Both the position numbers and the translations under genes were made by a program. A stretch of 64,000 bases of DNA. Origin: Lachnospiraceae bacterium. GTDB lineage: Bacteria > Bacillota > Clostridia > Lachnospirales > Lachnospiraceae. The stretch's first letter is position 1. The number at the start of each line of letters is the position of its first letter. The DNA lies in NCBI GenBank assembly GCA_016294075.1, contig JAEDCQ010000009.1, positions 6,453-70,452 of the forward strand, written 5' to 3'. This document shows, piece by piece, positions 51,613-60,869 of this stretch. Below the pieces are notes generated by a model. It saw nothing but the letters and a program-made list of their open reading frames with translations. It searched no databases and had not been told where the DNA came from.

Positions 51613-51644
51613 AAGGGCTGTTTATCATTACAGCCCTTTTTTCA
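51613..51644 (+). terminator. Terminator after jag
   Basis: AAGGGCTGT (51613-51621) pairs with ACAGCCCTT (51630-51638) around an 8-base loop, followed by a T-run. It closes the rpmH-to-jag unit. Confidence 0.9.
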
Positions 51645-51674
51645 ATAAAATGTTTTTTGTAGAAAGGTATCTTT

Positions 51675-53072
51675 GTGAAGACGGAAACAATAGCAGCAAT
51701 TGCAACATCATTAAGTGAATCGGGAATATCCATTATTCGTATCAGCGGTAATGAGGCTTTAGAAGTAGCAGACAGAATGATTATGACAAAAAACGGAAAA
51801 AAAGTGTCTGATTTTAAAAGTCATACCATTCATTATGCTCATGTAATTGATGAAGATAATATTATTGATGAAGTTATGGTTTCTTTTATGAAAGCACCTC
51901 ATTCTTTTACTGCGGAGGATACGGTAGAAATAAATTGTCATGGTGGTGTTTTAGTTACAAAGAAAGTATTACAATTAGTTTTAAGAAACGGAGCCAGATT
52001 AGCTGAGCCGGGTGAATTTACAAAAAGATCATTTTTAAACGGAAGGATTGACTTATCTAAGGCAGAAGCAATTATGGATATTATCCATGCCGATAATGAG
52101 TTTGCACTGCAGATTGGAATGAAGCAGTTAAAAGGTTCTGTTTCAAAAATGGTTTCATCCATTCGTGAAAAAATAATTTATGAAATAGCATATATAGAAT
52201 CTGCTTTAGATGATCCGGAGCATATTTCATTAGATGGTTATTCCGAGAAACTGGAAAAAAATATTGATGCAATTATAGATGATTTAGTTAAAATGGAGTC
52301 TTCTGCCGAAAATGGTAAAATAATAAAGCAGGGCATAAATACGGTTATAGTTGGTAAACCGAATGCAGGTAAATCTTCTTTTCTTAATTTTTTATTGGGA
52401 GAAGAGAAAGCAATTGTAACGGATATTGCAGGAACAACAAGAGATGCTTTAGAAGATTTTGTTAAAATAAATGATATTACTTTCCATATTTTTGATACGG
52501 CAGGAATTCGTAAAACAGAGGATGTTGTAGAAAAAATGGGAGTAAAAAAAGCACTTGATTATTCAAAAGATGCAGATTTATTATTATATATAATAGATTC
52601 TTCTGTTCCGTTAGATGATAATGATAATGATATTATGAAAATAACTGCCGGTAAAAAAATGATTGTTTTATTAAATAAATCAGACCTTGAACCGGTTCTG
52701 GAAATAGATGAAATAGAAAAAAAATTGTTGGAATATTTTCATAAAAAAGAAGATATAAGGTTTTTAAAAATATCTGCAAAAGAAAAAGCAGGTATGGATG
52801 AATTTGTAAAAATAGTCAAAGAGATGTTTTTTAATGGTGAAATAAAGCTTCAGGATGAAGTAATGATTACAAGTATGCGCCAGAAGGAAAATATTTCTGA
52901 TGCAATAGCATCTTTGCGTCTTGTTACGGAAAGCATTAAGATGTCTATGCCTGAGGATTTTTTGACTATTGATTTGATGAGCGCCTATGAATCTTTAGGT
53001 AAAATTATCGGTGAAGAGATAGAAGAAGATTTGGTAAATGAAATTTTCAGTAAGTTCTGTATGGGTAAATAA
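51675..53072 (+). CDS. mnmE: tRNA uridine-34 modification GTPase MnmE
   Basis: 465 residues. The N-terminal formyl-THF-binding domain has TIAAIATSLSESGISIIRISG. The G domain has GKPNAGKSSFLN, the DIAGTTRD switch, DTAGIRKTED and NKSD. The C-terminus is F-C-M-G-K, where the conserved last Cys is catalytic or structural. With MnmG it adds the carboxymethylaminomethyl group to U34 of tRNAs. The start is GTG at 51675, with AGAAAGG 8 bases upstream. The partner gene follows. Confidence 0.97.
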   Translation: MKTETIAAIATSLSESGISIIRISGNEALEVADRMIMTKNGKKVSDFKSHTIHYAHVIDEDNIIDEVMVSFMKAPHSFTAEDTVEINCHGGVLVTKKVLQLVLRNGARLAEPGEFTKRSFLNGRIDLSKAEAIMDIIHADNEFALQIGMKQLKGSVSKMVSSIREKIIYEIAYIESALDDPEHISLDGYSEKLEKNIDAIIDDLVKMESSAENGKIIKQGINTVIVGKPNAGKSSFLNFLLGEEKAIVTDIAGTTRDALEDFVKINDITFHIFDTAGIRKTEDVVEKMGVKKALDYSKDADLLLYIIDSSVPLDDNDNDIMKITAGKKMIVLLNKSDLEPVLEIDEIEKKLLEYFHKKEDIRFLKISAKEKAGMDEFVKIVKEMFFNGEIKLQDEVMITSMRQKENISDAIASLRLVTESIKMSMPEDFLTIDLMSAYESLGKIIGEEIEEDLVNEIFSKFCMGK

Positions 53073-53125
53073 AGTAAAATGCGGCTTTAAAGGCGTGTTT
53101 GTGTCTGAATAAATTGAGGTATTTT

Positions 53126-55063
53126 ATGAGTAGAATCAGAGAAAAAGTGGATATATGTGTAGTTGGTGCAGGTCATGCCGGATGTGAAGCTGCTTTGGCT
53201 TGTGCAAGGATGGGTTTAAATACGGTTATTTTTACGGTAAGTGTAGACAGTATTGCTCTTATGCCTTGTAATCCGAATATAGGCGGAAGCTCTAAGGGTC
53301 ATTTGGTAAGAGAATTGGATGCTTTAGGCGGTGAAATGGGAAAAAATATAGATAAGACATTTATACAGTCTAAGATGCTTAATGTTTCCAAAGGTCCTGC
53401 CGTACATTCTCTTCGTGCCCAGGCAGATAAAGCTGATTATACAAGAGAGATGAGAAAGGTTCTTGAAAATCAGGATAATCTTACAATTAAACAGGCTGAA
53501 GTGACACAGCTTTTAACAATAGAAGATTTGCTTCATATGGATGAGCAAAATGAAGTAGAATCATATGAAAGAGATTTATCTAATTTAAAGATTGCAGGTG
53601 TTAAGATATATACAGGGGCTGTTTATGAAGCAAAAGCGGTTATTTTATGTACCGGTACTTATTTAAAAGCACGTTGTTTATGCGGAGAAGCTATTACCCA
53701 AACCGGTCCGAACGGATTACAGGCAGCAACATATTTAACAGATTCTTTAAAATCATTGGGAATAGAAATCAGAAGATTTAAAACAGGAACCCCTGCCAGA
53801 ATGGATAAACGTTCTATTGATTTTTCAAAAATGGAGGAACAGCTTGGAGACAAAAAGGTTGTACCATTTTCTTTTTCAACTAATCCTGAAGATGTGCAGA
53901 TTGAACAGGTTCCCTGTTATTTAACATATACAAATGAAAAAACACATGAAATAATAAGACAGAATCTTAACCGTTCACCATTATTTGCCGGAGTAATAGA
54001 AGGAACAGGACCAAGATATTGTCCTTCTATTGAAGATAAAGTCGTAAAATTTGCAGATAAGGAACGTCATCAGGTATTTATTGAACCGGAAGGACTTCAT
54101 ACAAATGAAATGTATGTAGGAGGTATGTCTTCTTCTCTGCCCGAGGATGTTCAGCTTGCAATGTACAGAACAGTTCCGGGACTTGAAAATTGTAAAATTG
54201 TAAGAAATGCATATGCAATAGAATACGATTGTATTAATCCGATTCAGTTGTATCCGACACTTGAATTTAAAAATATTTCCGGTTTATTCAGCGGAGGCCA
54301 GTTTAACGGAAGCAGTGGTTATGAAGAAGCGGCAGCACAGGGTTTGATTGCCGGAATAAATGCCGCTTTATTTGTAAAAGGAGAGGAACAGATTATCATT
54401 GACAGATCACAGGGTTATATTGGTGTATTGATTGATGATCTTGTCACAAAGGAAACATTTGAGCCTTATCGTATGATGACTTCGAGAGCAGAATACCGTC
54501 TGCTTCTTCGTCAGGATAATGCCGATCTTCGATTAAGAGAAATCGGATATAAAGTCGGTCTTATATCAAAGGAACAGTATGATAAGTTATTATTAAAAAA
54601 AGAACAGATTGAAAAAGAAATTATCCGTTTAAAAAATACGTCCGTCGGTGCAAATAAAAAAACACAGGATTTTTTGGAAATGCATAAAAGCTCTTCCTTA
54701 AAAACCGGAAGTAATCTTGCTGAGTTATTATGCAGGCCGGAAATGAATTACGATTTATTACAGGAACTTGATGAAAAACGTGAATCTCTTCCTGATGATG
54801 TAATTGAACAGGTTGAGATTGAGATAAAATATGAAGGTTATATAAAAAGACAAATCAGTCAGGTAAATCAATATAAAAGAATGGAAAAGAAAGGTATTCC
54901 TTCGGATATCAATTACGATGAGATTAAGAGCCTTCGTATTGAAGCAGTACAGAAATTAAAACAATTCAGACCTGTAAATGTAGGACAGGCTTCCAGAATA
55001 TCAGGTGTTTCTCCTGCGGATGTTTCCGTTTTACTAGTATATTTAGAACATTTTAAACAATAG
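53126..55063 (+). CDS. mnmG: tRNA uridine-34 modification enzyme MnmG (GidA)
   Basis: 645 residues from the ATG at 53126, which has TTGAGG upstream and the expected MSRIREKVDICVVGAGHAGCEAAL start. The FAD site is VVGAGHAGCEAA. Other signatures are MPCNPNIGGSSKGHLVRELDALGG and GLFSGGQFNGSSGYEEAAAQG, with the NADH region between. The C-terminal helical part (YEGYIKRQISQV) binds MnmE and tRNA. It is the partner of mnmE. Confidence 0.97.
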   Translation: MSRIREKVDICVVGAGHAGCEAALACARMGLNTVIFTVSVDSIALMPCNPNIGGSSKGHLVRELDALGGEMGKNIDKTFIQSKMLNVSKGPAVHSLRAQADKADYTREMRKVLENQDNLTIKQAEVTQLLTIEDLLHMDEQNEVESYERDLSNLKIAGVKIYTGAVYEAKAVILCTGTYLKARCLCGEAITQTGPNGLQAATYLTDSLKSLGIEIRRFKTGTPARMDKRSIDFSKMEEQLGDKKVVPFSFSTNPEDVQIEQVPCYLTYTNEKTHEIIRQNLNRSPLFAGVIEGTGPRYCPSIEDKVVKFADKERHQVFIEPEGLHTNEMYVGGMSSSLPEDVQLAMYRTVPGLENCKIVRNAYAIEYDCINPIQLYPTLEFKNISGLFSGGQFNGSSGYEEAAAQGLIAGINAALFVKGEEQIIIDRSQGYIGVLIDDLVTKETFEPYRMMTSRAEYRLLLRQDNADLRLREIGYKVGLISKEQYDKLLLKKEQIEKEIIRLKNTSVGANKKTQDFLEMHKSSSLKTGSNLAELLCRPEMNYDLLQELDEKRESLPDDVIEQVEIEIKYEGYIKRQISQVNQYKRMEKKGIPSDINYDEIKSLRIEAVQKLKQFRPVNVGQASRISGVSPADVSVLLVYLEHFKQ

Positions 55064-55126
55064 TATTTATGAAATGATTAAAATCCTATTGATGTTTTAT
55101 AATTATTGAGAAAGAGGATATTTTAT

Positions 55127-55849
55127 ATGGATTTGAAAATTATGAATTCATTAAAAGAGGGTGCTTTAAAATTCAATATAGATTTATCCGATGAGCAGCT
55201 TTCTCAATTTTATAATTATTATGAAATGCTGATAAAATGGAATGAAACAATCAATTTAACTGCAATTACAGATTTTGATGAAGTTTTAAAAAAACATTTT
55301 TTAGACAGCATATCTATCGGACGGATTTTAAGACAGAAAGAAATAGTTTCTTTGTTAGATGTAGGAACAGGTGCCGGTTTTCCCGGAATACCAATTAAAA
55401 TGGCATTTCCGTATTTAGAGATTACTTTGTTGGATTCATTAAATAAAAGAGTAAGTTTTTTAAATCAGGTTATTGATTCTTTAGGCTTAGAAAAAATTGT
55501 AGCAGTTCATGGCCGGGCAGAGGATTTCGCAAAAAAAGAATTATACAGAGAAAAATTTGATGTTTGTGTTTCGAGAGCTGTTGCAAATCTTTCATCCTTA
55601 AGTGAATTATGTTTACCCTATGTAAAGGTCGGTGGTAAATTTATATCTTATAAATCCGAAAAAGCAATGGAAGAACTGGTGTTATCTCAAAATGCTATTT
55701 CTTTATTGGGAGGGGGAAATGTATCTTGTGATGCGTTTACTTTACCGGGGGCTGATTTACAAAGAACCTTTATTATTATTCAAAAAGTAAAGGAAACACC
55801 TTTAAAGTATCCAAGAAAAGCAGGAATACCTATAAAACGTCCTTTATAA
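55127..55849 (+). CDS. rsmG: 16S rRNA m7G527 methyltransferase RsmG (GidB)
   Basis: 240 residues from the ATG at 55127 behind AAAGAGGA. The SAM site is LLDVGTGAGFPGIPIKMAFP. NLTAITDFDEVLKKHFLDSI and CVSRAVANLSSLSELCLPYVK are RsmG signatures. Loss of RsmG gives low-level streptomycin resistance in other bacteria. The gene ends inside a 13-bp inverted repeat. Confidence 0.96.
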   Translation: MDLKIMNSLKEGALKFNIDLSDEQLSQFYNYYEMLIKWNETINLTAITDFDEVLKKHFLDSISIGRILRQKEIVSLLDVGTGAGFPGIPIKMAFPYLEITLLDSLNKRVSFLNQVIDSLGLEKIVAVHGRAEDFAKKELYREKFDVCVSRAVANLSSLSELCLPYVKVGGKFISYKSEKAMEELVLSQNAISLLGGGNVSCDAFTLPGADLQRTFIIIQKVKETPLKYPRKAGIPIKRPL

Positions 55850-55879
55850 TTATGTCAACTTAGTTTACATAATTATAAA
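55843..55879. repeat. 13-bp perfect AT-rich inverted repeat at the rsmG stop
   Basis: TTTATAATTATGT (55843-55855) and ACATAATTATAAA (55867-55879) flank an 11-base loop. It overlaps the rsmG stop. It may end the rsmG transcript, though no G/C or T-run supports a standard terminator, or it may be an operator for the following kinase/regulator pair. Confidence 0.55.
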
Positions 55880-55972
55880 TATGTTTCGTATAAAGAGGAC
55901 TCGTCATAAGTGGTATTCTTTGTTTACGAGTATATCATAATTTATTAATTAAAATGAAAGGCATATTAAGAT

Positions 55973-56659
55973 ATGGAGCAAAAAGGTCATCAATATATGA
56001 ATTTTTTTGAATATCAGGAGTTAGACAGAAAAAGAATTTCAAGTGAGCTTCATGATACTTCTCTTCAGGATTTAACACACATAATTCATCAAATAGAATT
56101 ATCCGGTTTATATATTGATACAGATCCTACGAAAGTTAAGTTGGAGCTTGAAGATATAAATAATCAGCTAAGAAGAATAATTCAGGATATTCGTAATACT
56201 ATTTTTGATTTAAGACCGATGTCTTTTGATGATTTAGGATTAGAAGAAGCCATTATTCAATATATTGATTTTATTCAAAATAAGTATGCAATTATAATTG
56301 AGTATCAGATAGATAATTTGGATTATCTTGAAGAACAAAAAAAACTCTCAATATATCGTATTGTCCAGGAATGTCTTATGAATTCAGCAAAACATGCAAA
56401 TGCAAATAAAATAAACCTGTTAATAAAAGACAATAAATCTGATATAATACTTTCTGTGACAGATGACGGTATTGGAATAGATAATAGTATTATTAATATC
56501 ATTAATCCGGAATCAGATAATAAACATTATGGTTTATCCATTATTAAAGAAAGAGTTTCTTATCTGGAAGGTAAGTGTAATATTATATCAAATAAAGATG
56601 AAGGGACAAAAATAGAAATTACGATACCAAATAAGAAAGGAGTTTCATATGAAAATTAA
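55973..56659 (+). CDS. Cytoplasmic NarL-type histidine kinase without a sensor domain
   Basis: 228 residues. The HisKA_3 helix has the phospho-acceptor H27 in S-E-L-H-D-T-S-L-Q-D-L, and the HATPase domain has QECLMNSAKHANA (N box) and VTDDGIGI (G box). There is no membrane span or obvious sensor module, so the signal must come from a partner or from inside the cell. A start at the ATG at 55997 is also possible. It overlaps the regulator by 11 bases. It lies between rsmG and the parS-parAB locus, the place of noc in Bacillus. Confidence 0.88.
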   Translation: MEQKGHQYMNFFEYQELDRKRISSELHDTSLQDLTHIIHQIELSGLYIDTDPTKVKLELEDINNQLRRIIQDIRNTIFDLRPMSFDDLGLEEAIIQYIDFIQNKYAIIIEYQIDNLDYLEEQKKLSIYRIVQECLMNSAKHANANKINLLIKDNKSDIILSVTDDGIGIDNSIINIINPESDNKHYGLSIIKERVSYLEGKCNIISNKDEGTKIEITIPNKKGVSYEN

Positions 56660-57290
56660 AGTGATATTAGCAGATGATCATGTGATGTTAAGAGAAGGTA
56701 TCAAACAATTACTTGAGTTTGACCAAACTATTGAAGTAGTCGCAGAAGCAAATGATGGAGAGGAATGTTTAGAAAAACTATCTTCTGTTAAAGCAGATGT
56801 ATTACTTCTTGATATAAATATGCCTAAAAAAAATGGATTAGAAACTCTACAGGAAATAAAAAAGAAGAAAATAAAAATCAAAGTACTTATCCTTACTGTG
56901 CATGAAGAAGTTGAATATTTAGTAAAAGCAGTTGATATGGGTGTAGAAGGATATATTTTAAAAGATTCCGGTTCTGTTGAATTAAGAAAAGCTATTCATG
57001 CAGTTTTAAACGGAGAGTCATATATTCAACCAAATTTAATACCGGCTCTGAATCATTATCTGATTCATAAAGATGATGATAAAGAAAAAATTGATTCCTT
57101 AACAAAAAGAGAAATTGAAGTATTAATTGAAGTTGCAAATGGTAATTTTAATAGAGATATTGCTGCACATCTCAATATAAGTGAAAGAACTGTTAAAAAT
57201 CATATGGTTAGTATTTTTAAAAAGATTGATGTTGCGGACAGAACTCAGGCTGCGGTTTTTGCAATTAAGAATAATCTTGTAAAAATTTAA
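56649..57290 (+). CDS. NarL/FixJ-family response regulator
   Basis: 213 residues. The receiver has D9-D10, phospho-acceptor D55 in VLLLDINMPKKNG, and the switch Lys in GYILKDSG. The C-terminal LuxR-type helix-turn-helix reads LTKREIEVLIEVANGNFNRDIAAHLNISERTVKNHMVSIFKKI. It is the cognate partner of the upstream kinase by overlap. Its stop lies 2 bases before the first parS site. The regulon is unknown. Confidence 0.93.
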   Translation: MKIKVILADDHVMLREGIKQLLEFDQTIEVVAEANDGEECLEKLSSVKADVLLLDINMPKKNGLETLQEIKKKKIKIKVLILTVHEEVEYLVKAVDMGVEGYILKDSGSVELRKAIHAVLNGESYIQPNLIPALNHYLIHKDDDKEKIDSLTKREIEVLIEVANGNFNRDIAAHLNISERTVKNHMVSIFKKIDVADRTQAAVFAIKNNLVKI

Positions 57291-57291
57291 T

Positions 57292-57307
57292 TGTTTCACG
57301 TGAAACA
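57292..57307. other. parS: parS site 1
   Basis: Perfect 16-base palindrome TGTTTCACGTGAAACA, the consensus ParB/Spo0J binding and loading site. It starts 2 bases past the response-regulator stop. Confidence 0.97.
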
Positions 57308-57339
57308 TTTAAAATAGATAAAAACAAAATACAAGATAA

Positions 57340-57355
57340 TGTTTCACGTGAAACA
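57340..57355. other. parS: parS site 2
   Basis: A second perfect TGTTTCACGTGAAACA, 48 bases (start to start) from the first. Tandem parS sites next to parAB are typical of origin-proximal segregation loci. Confidence 0.97.
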
Positions 57356-57384
57356 TATAAACCCTACATATTGTTTAAATATAG

Positions 57385-57416
57385 CGTGAAACATTATAAA
57401 ATACGGTTGTGAAACA
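57385..57416. other. Degenerate parS half-sites
   Basis: CGTGAAACA (57385-57393) and TGTGAAACA (57408-57416) each match the right half of parS without a matching left half. They may be decayed sites or accessory half-sites. The remaining 190 bases to parA are AT-rich and hold an extended -10 (TGATATAAT, TATAAT at 57532-57537) that may drive parA. Confidence 0.5.
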
Positions 57417-57608
57417 TTAATAACACTGAAAAATAAGTAATATAGAGAATAAATCTATAAATAAAATTTCTATTTATAAATTTGTAATAAGAAATTAATC
57501 AAATAAAATAGATTATATTTCATCTTCATGATATAATGAGCATTGTCGGGTTTGGAAAAAATATAGATCCAAATAAGTATAGAAGCAATATACTTAGGAA
57601 AGGAACAA

Positions 57609-58376
57609 ATGGGAAGAATTATAGCAATTGCAAATCAGAAAGGTGGAGTAGGAAAGACAACTACTTCTATTAATTTATCAGCTTCGTTAGCCGAAAAAGG
57701 AAAAAAGGTACTTGTTATTGATATTGACCCGCAGGGAAATACAACAAGCGGTTTAGGTGTAGATAAAAACGATTTAGAAAATACAGTTTATGAATTAATT
57801 TTAGGAGAATGTTCCGTACAAGAATGTATTTTGAAAAATGTTATTGATGGTGTATCAATTATTCCATCTAATGTAAATCTTGCAGCAGCAGAAATAGAAT
57901 TAATCGGTGTAGAAAAAAAAGAGTATATTCTTAAAAAAGAAATAGATTGGGTTAAAGACCTGTATGACTATATATTAATTGATTGTCCGCCATCTCTCAG
58001 TATGCTGACAATCAATGCCATGACAACAGCAAACACGGTATTGGTTCCGATTCAATGCGAATATTATGCGTTAGAAGGATTAAGTCAGTTAATACATACA
58101 GTTAATTTAGTAAAAGAAAGATTAAACCCGGAATTATATATGGAAGGTGTAGTGTTTACCATGTATGATTCCAGAACAAATTTATCTGCTCAGGTTGTAG
58201 AAAACGTGAAACAGCATTTTAAACAGAAAGTTTTTGATACTGTAATACCTAGAAATATTCGTCTTGCAGAAGCACCAAGTTATGGAATTCCTATCTGTAT
58301 GTATGATCCGAAATCCGCGGGTGCAGAAGCATATAGAAATCTTGCAGATGAAATTATCAACAGAAAGGATGTATAG
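57609..58376 (+). CDS. parA: ParA/Soj chromosome-partitioning ATPase
   Basis: 255 residues with the deviant Walker A K11-GGVG-K16-TTT near the N-terminus (NQKGGVGKTTTSINLS), IDIDPQGNTTSG, and LIDCPPSLS. ParA moves ParB-parS complexes and, in Bacillus, also controls DnaA. ATG at 57609 follows AGGAAAGGAAC. It is 2 bases upstream of parB. Confidence 0.98.
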   Translation: MGRIIAIANQKGGVGKTTTSINLSASLAEKGKKVLVIDIDPQGNTTSGLGVDKNDLENTVYELILGECSVQECILKNVIDGVSIIPSNVNLAAAEIELIGVEKKEYILKKEIDWVKDLYDYILIDCPPSLSMLTINAMTTANTVLVPIQCEYYALEGLSQLIHTVNLVKERLNPELYMEGVVFTMYDSRTNLSAQVVENVKQHFKQKVFDTVIPRNIRLAEAPSYGIPICMYDPKSAGAEAYRNLADEIINRKDV

Positions 58377-58378
58377 GG

Positions 58379-59269
58379 ATGGCAGCAAAAGTAGCAAGGG
58401 GCTTAGGTAAAGGTCTTGATTCTTTGATTCCAAGTAGTGCGGCTGTAACAAATAAAGCAGATGTAAAACGGGGGGATAAACCGGAAGCACCTGATACATT
58501 CGTTGACATTAATTTAGTGGAACCTAATCGTGAACAGCCGAGAAAACATTTTGATGAGGATGCTTTACAGGAATTATCAGAATCCATTAAACAGTATGGA
58601 TTAATTCAGCCTATTTTAGTTCAGGATAGAAAGACATATTATGAAATTATAGCCGGTGAGCGTCGTTGGAGAGCATCTAAAATGGCGGGATTAAAAAAAG
58701 TTCCTGTTATAATTCGTAATTTATCAGAACAGGAAATTGTTGAAATTTCTTTAATTGAGAATATTCAACGTGAAGATTTAAATCCGATTGAAGAGGCACA
58801 GGCATATAAAAGGTTATTGGAAGAATTTCATTTAAAACAAGATGAAGTTGCGGAACGGGTTTCTAAAAGCAGAACTGCAGTGACAAATTCCTTACGTTTA
58901 TTAAAATTATGCGATGAAGTGCAGCAGATGATTATTTCTAACATGCTTTCTACCGGACATGCCAGAGCAATTATTTCGGTTGAAGATCCCGAAGAGCAGT
59001 ATACACTGGCACAGAAAATTTTTGACGAAAAGATGAGTGTTCGTGAAGTAGAAAAGTATATTAAAGGAATGGGAAAAAGTGCAAAGCCTAAAAAGAAAAA
59101 AAATGAATCCTTAGAAGCAATTTATGATTCTACGGAAGAAAAATTGAAGCAGGCACTTGGAACTAAGGTACAAATTACTTCACGTGATAAAGAAGGCTCC
59201 GGAAAAATTGATATTGAATTTTACAGCCATGATGATTTTGAAAGAATCATTGAAAAATTATTAAGTTAA
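58379..59269 (+). CDS. parB: ParB/Spo0J parS-binding CTPase
   Basis: 296 residues. The N-terminal CTP-binding region has REQPRKHFDEDALQELSESIKQYGLIQPILV and the GERRWRASKMAG box. The central helix-turn-helix (LKQDEVAERVSKSRTAVTNSLRLLKL) reads parS. The C-terminal dimer domain follows a Lys-rich linker. It loads SMC at the origin and forms the segregation complex with the two parS sites upstream of parA. Confidence 0.98.
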   Translation: MAAKVARGLGKGLDSLIPSSAAVTNKADVKRGDKPEAPDTFVDINLVEPNREQPRKHFDEDALQELSESIKQYGLIQPILVQDRKTYYEIIAGERRWRASKMAGLKKVPVIIRNLSEQEIVEISLIENIQREDLNPIEEAQAYKRLLEEFHLKQDEVAERVSKSRTAVTNSLRLLKLCDEVQQMIISNMLSTGHARAIISVEDPEEQYTLAQKIFDEKMSVREVEKYIKGMGKSAKPKKKKNESLEAIYDSTEEKLKQALGTKVQITSRDKEGSGKIDIEFYSHDDFERIIEKLLS

Positions 59270-59290
59270 GTAATGAAAGGTACAGAAGAA

Positions 59291-59800
59291 ATGACAAGTA
59301 ATCTTCTTAATCAAATTGGATTGGGAAATATGGATATTGCATATTTTCTGATTGTATTATTAGTATTAATTGTAGTATTATTTATATTTGTAATTGTTTT
59401 ATTCATAAAAACATCAAAATTGAATAAGAGACTGGCCCGCTTCATGAAGGGTAAGGATGCACAGAGTCTGGAAAGTGAAATTAACGAATTATACGAGGAT
59501 AATAAATTTCTTAAAAATATGGTAGATAATAATAAGAAAGATATCCGGCAGTTGTACAGACAATTATCAAAGGCATTTCAAAAAATTGGTATTGTAAAGT
59601 ATGATGCATATCAGCAGATGGGAGGTTTGCTTAGTTTTTCACTTGCGTTGTTAGATGAAGATAATAACGGATTGATTCTTAATTCTGTTCACAGCACGGA
59701 AGGATGCTATACTTATACAAAGGAAATACATCACGGTGAATGTAGTATTGAACTGAGTAATGAGGAAAAAGTAGCATTAGACCAGGCAATGGGAGTCTGA
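59291..59800 (+). CDS. DUF4446 membrane protein
   Basis: 169 residues from the ATG at 59291 (AAAGG upstream, inside the longer frame). One membrane span (about 13-38) is followed by a coiled coil and a C-terminal domain with GIVKYDAYQQMGGLLSFSLALLDEDNNGLILNSVH, the DUF4446 core. The family commonly follows parB in Clostridia. Function is unknown, and the anchored coiled coil could link to the segregation or sporulation machinery. Confidence 0.88.
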   Translation: MTSNLLNQIGLGNMDIAYFLIVLLVLIVVLFIFVIVLFIKTSKLNKRLARFMKGKDAQSLESEINELYEDNKFLKNMVDNNKKDIRQLYRQLSKAFQKIGIVKYDAYQQMGGLLSFSLALLDEDNNGLILNSVHSTEGCYTYTKEIHHGECSIELSNEEKVALDQAMGV

Positions 59801-59804
59801 TTAA

Positions 59805-60857
59805 ATGAAGCTTTTAAAAGTAGATGAAATAAGCGGAACGGAAGAATTGGCACGCTCTATATTAACAGATAATTATAGAGAGCTGTTATCTGAAGGAACA
59901 AAACTAAAAAAAGAATATATTTGTAAGCTGAAAGAACTGGGAATTAATGAGGTATATGTAAAAGACAAAATTTCAGATCAAGAAGCAATTGTTATCCTGA
60001 AAGATGAGGTTAAGATAAAGTACAGAGAAAAGGTGCAAAATATTATATCGAGGCATACCTATCACCGAACGGATGATATGATAGAAATCGGAAAAACTGC
60101 GGATAATATTATCTCGAATATAATGGAAGAAGATAATATTGTCGAACAAATATTCGATATTAAAGAAAGAAGTGCAGATATATATGAGCATTCGATTAGT
60201 ACCTGTACTATGGCTACTTTGGTAGCTCTAAAAATGAGACTTCCAAAAGATACCGTTTATAATATCAGCGTGGGATGTCTGTTGCATGATTTAGGAATTC
60301 GATATCTGGCATTTGATTTTGATCATCTTGCATATTCAGAATTATCAGAGAAAGAAACAGAAGAATATAAAAAACATCCCATATATGGATATACGGGGGT
60401 CAAAGATGAGACATGGCTTTCAAAGGAGAGCAAAGATATTATTTTATCCCATCATGAACGAATAGATGGAAAAGGATATCCACTTAAGATAAAAGATTTG
60501 TCTAAAGAAATAAAAATTGCTGGGTTGTGCGATTTTTTTGATGAATGTATCTGCGGTATCGGATGCAGTCGGATGAAAGTATATGAAGTCGTTGAATATC
60601 TAAAATCTACAAAAGGAATTGTATTTGATGAAAAAATTGTTGATATACTCTTAGAGTTTGTTGCGGTTTATCCATGCGGAAGTAAAGTCGTTACAAATGA
60701 AGGAGAAACCGCAATTGTCATTCACCAGAATAAAGGATTTCCGGAAAGACCCGCAATACAGGTTATTACAAATAAAGAGGGCAGAGAACCGGAAAAACTG
60801 GTCATAAAGGATTTGTTAAAGTATAATTCCGTATTCATTGAGAGAGTATTAAATTAG
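59805..60857 (+). CDS. HD-GYP-type metal-dependent phosphohydrolase
   Basis: 350 residues. The HD pair is in C-L-L-H-D-L-G-I, followed by HPIYGYTGVK, SHHERIDGKGYPLKI (the GYP region) and LCDFFDECICG in place of the usual ADxYDA. The family breaks down cyclic di-GMP, but the changed D-F-F-D-E-C segment makes activity less certain. The N-terminal 110 residues are unrecognised and the last 80 form a beta-rich extension. It follows DUF4446 by 4 bases and precedes serS by 12. Confidence 0.88.
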   Translation: MKLLKVDEISGTEELARSILTDNYRELLSEGTKLKKEYICKLKELGINEVYVKDKISDQEAIVILKDEVKIKYREKVQNIISRHTYHRTDDMIEIGKTADNIISNIMEEDNIVEQIFDIKERSADIYEHSISTCTMATLVALKMRLPKDTVYNISVGCLLHDLGIRYLAFDFDHLAYSELSEKETEEYKKHPIYGYTGVKDETWLSKESKDIILSHHERIDGKGYPLKIKDLSKEIKIAGLCDFFDECICGIGCSRMKVYEVVEYLKSTKGIVFDEKIVDILLEFVAVYPCGSKVVTNEGETAIVIHQNKGFPERPAIQVITNKEGREPEKLVIKDLLKYNSVFIERVLN

Positions 60858-60869
60858 GAGGGGCCTATT

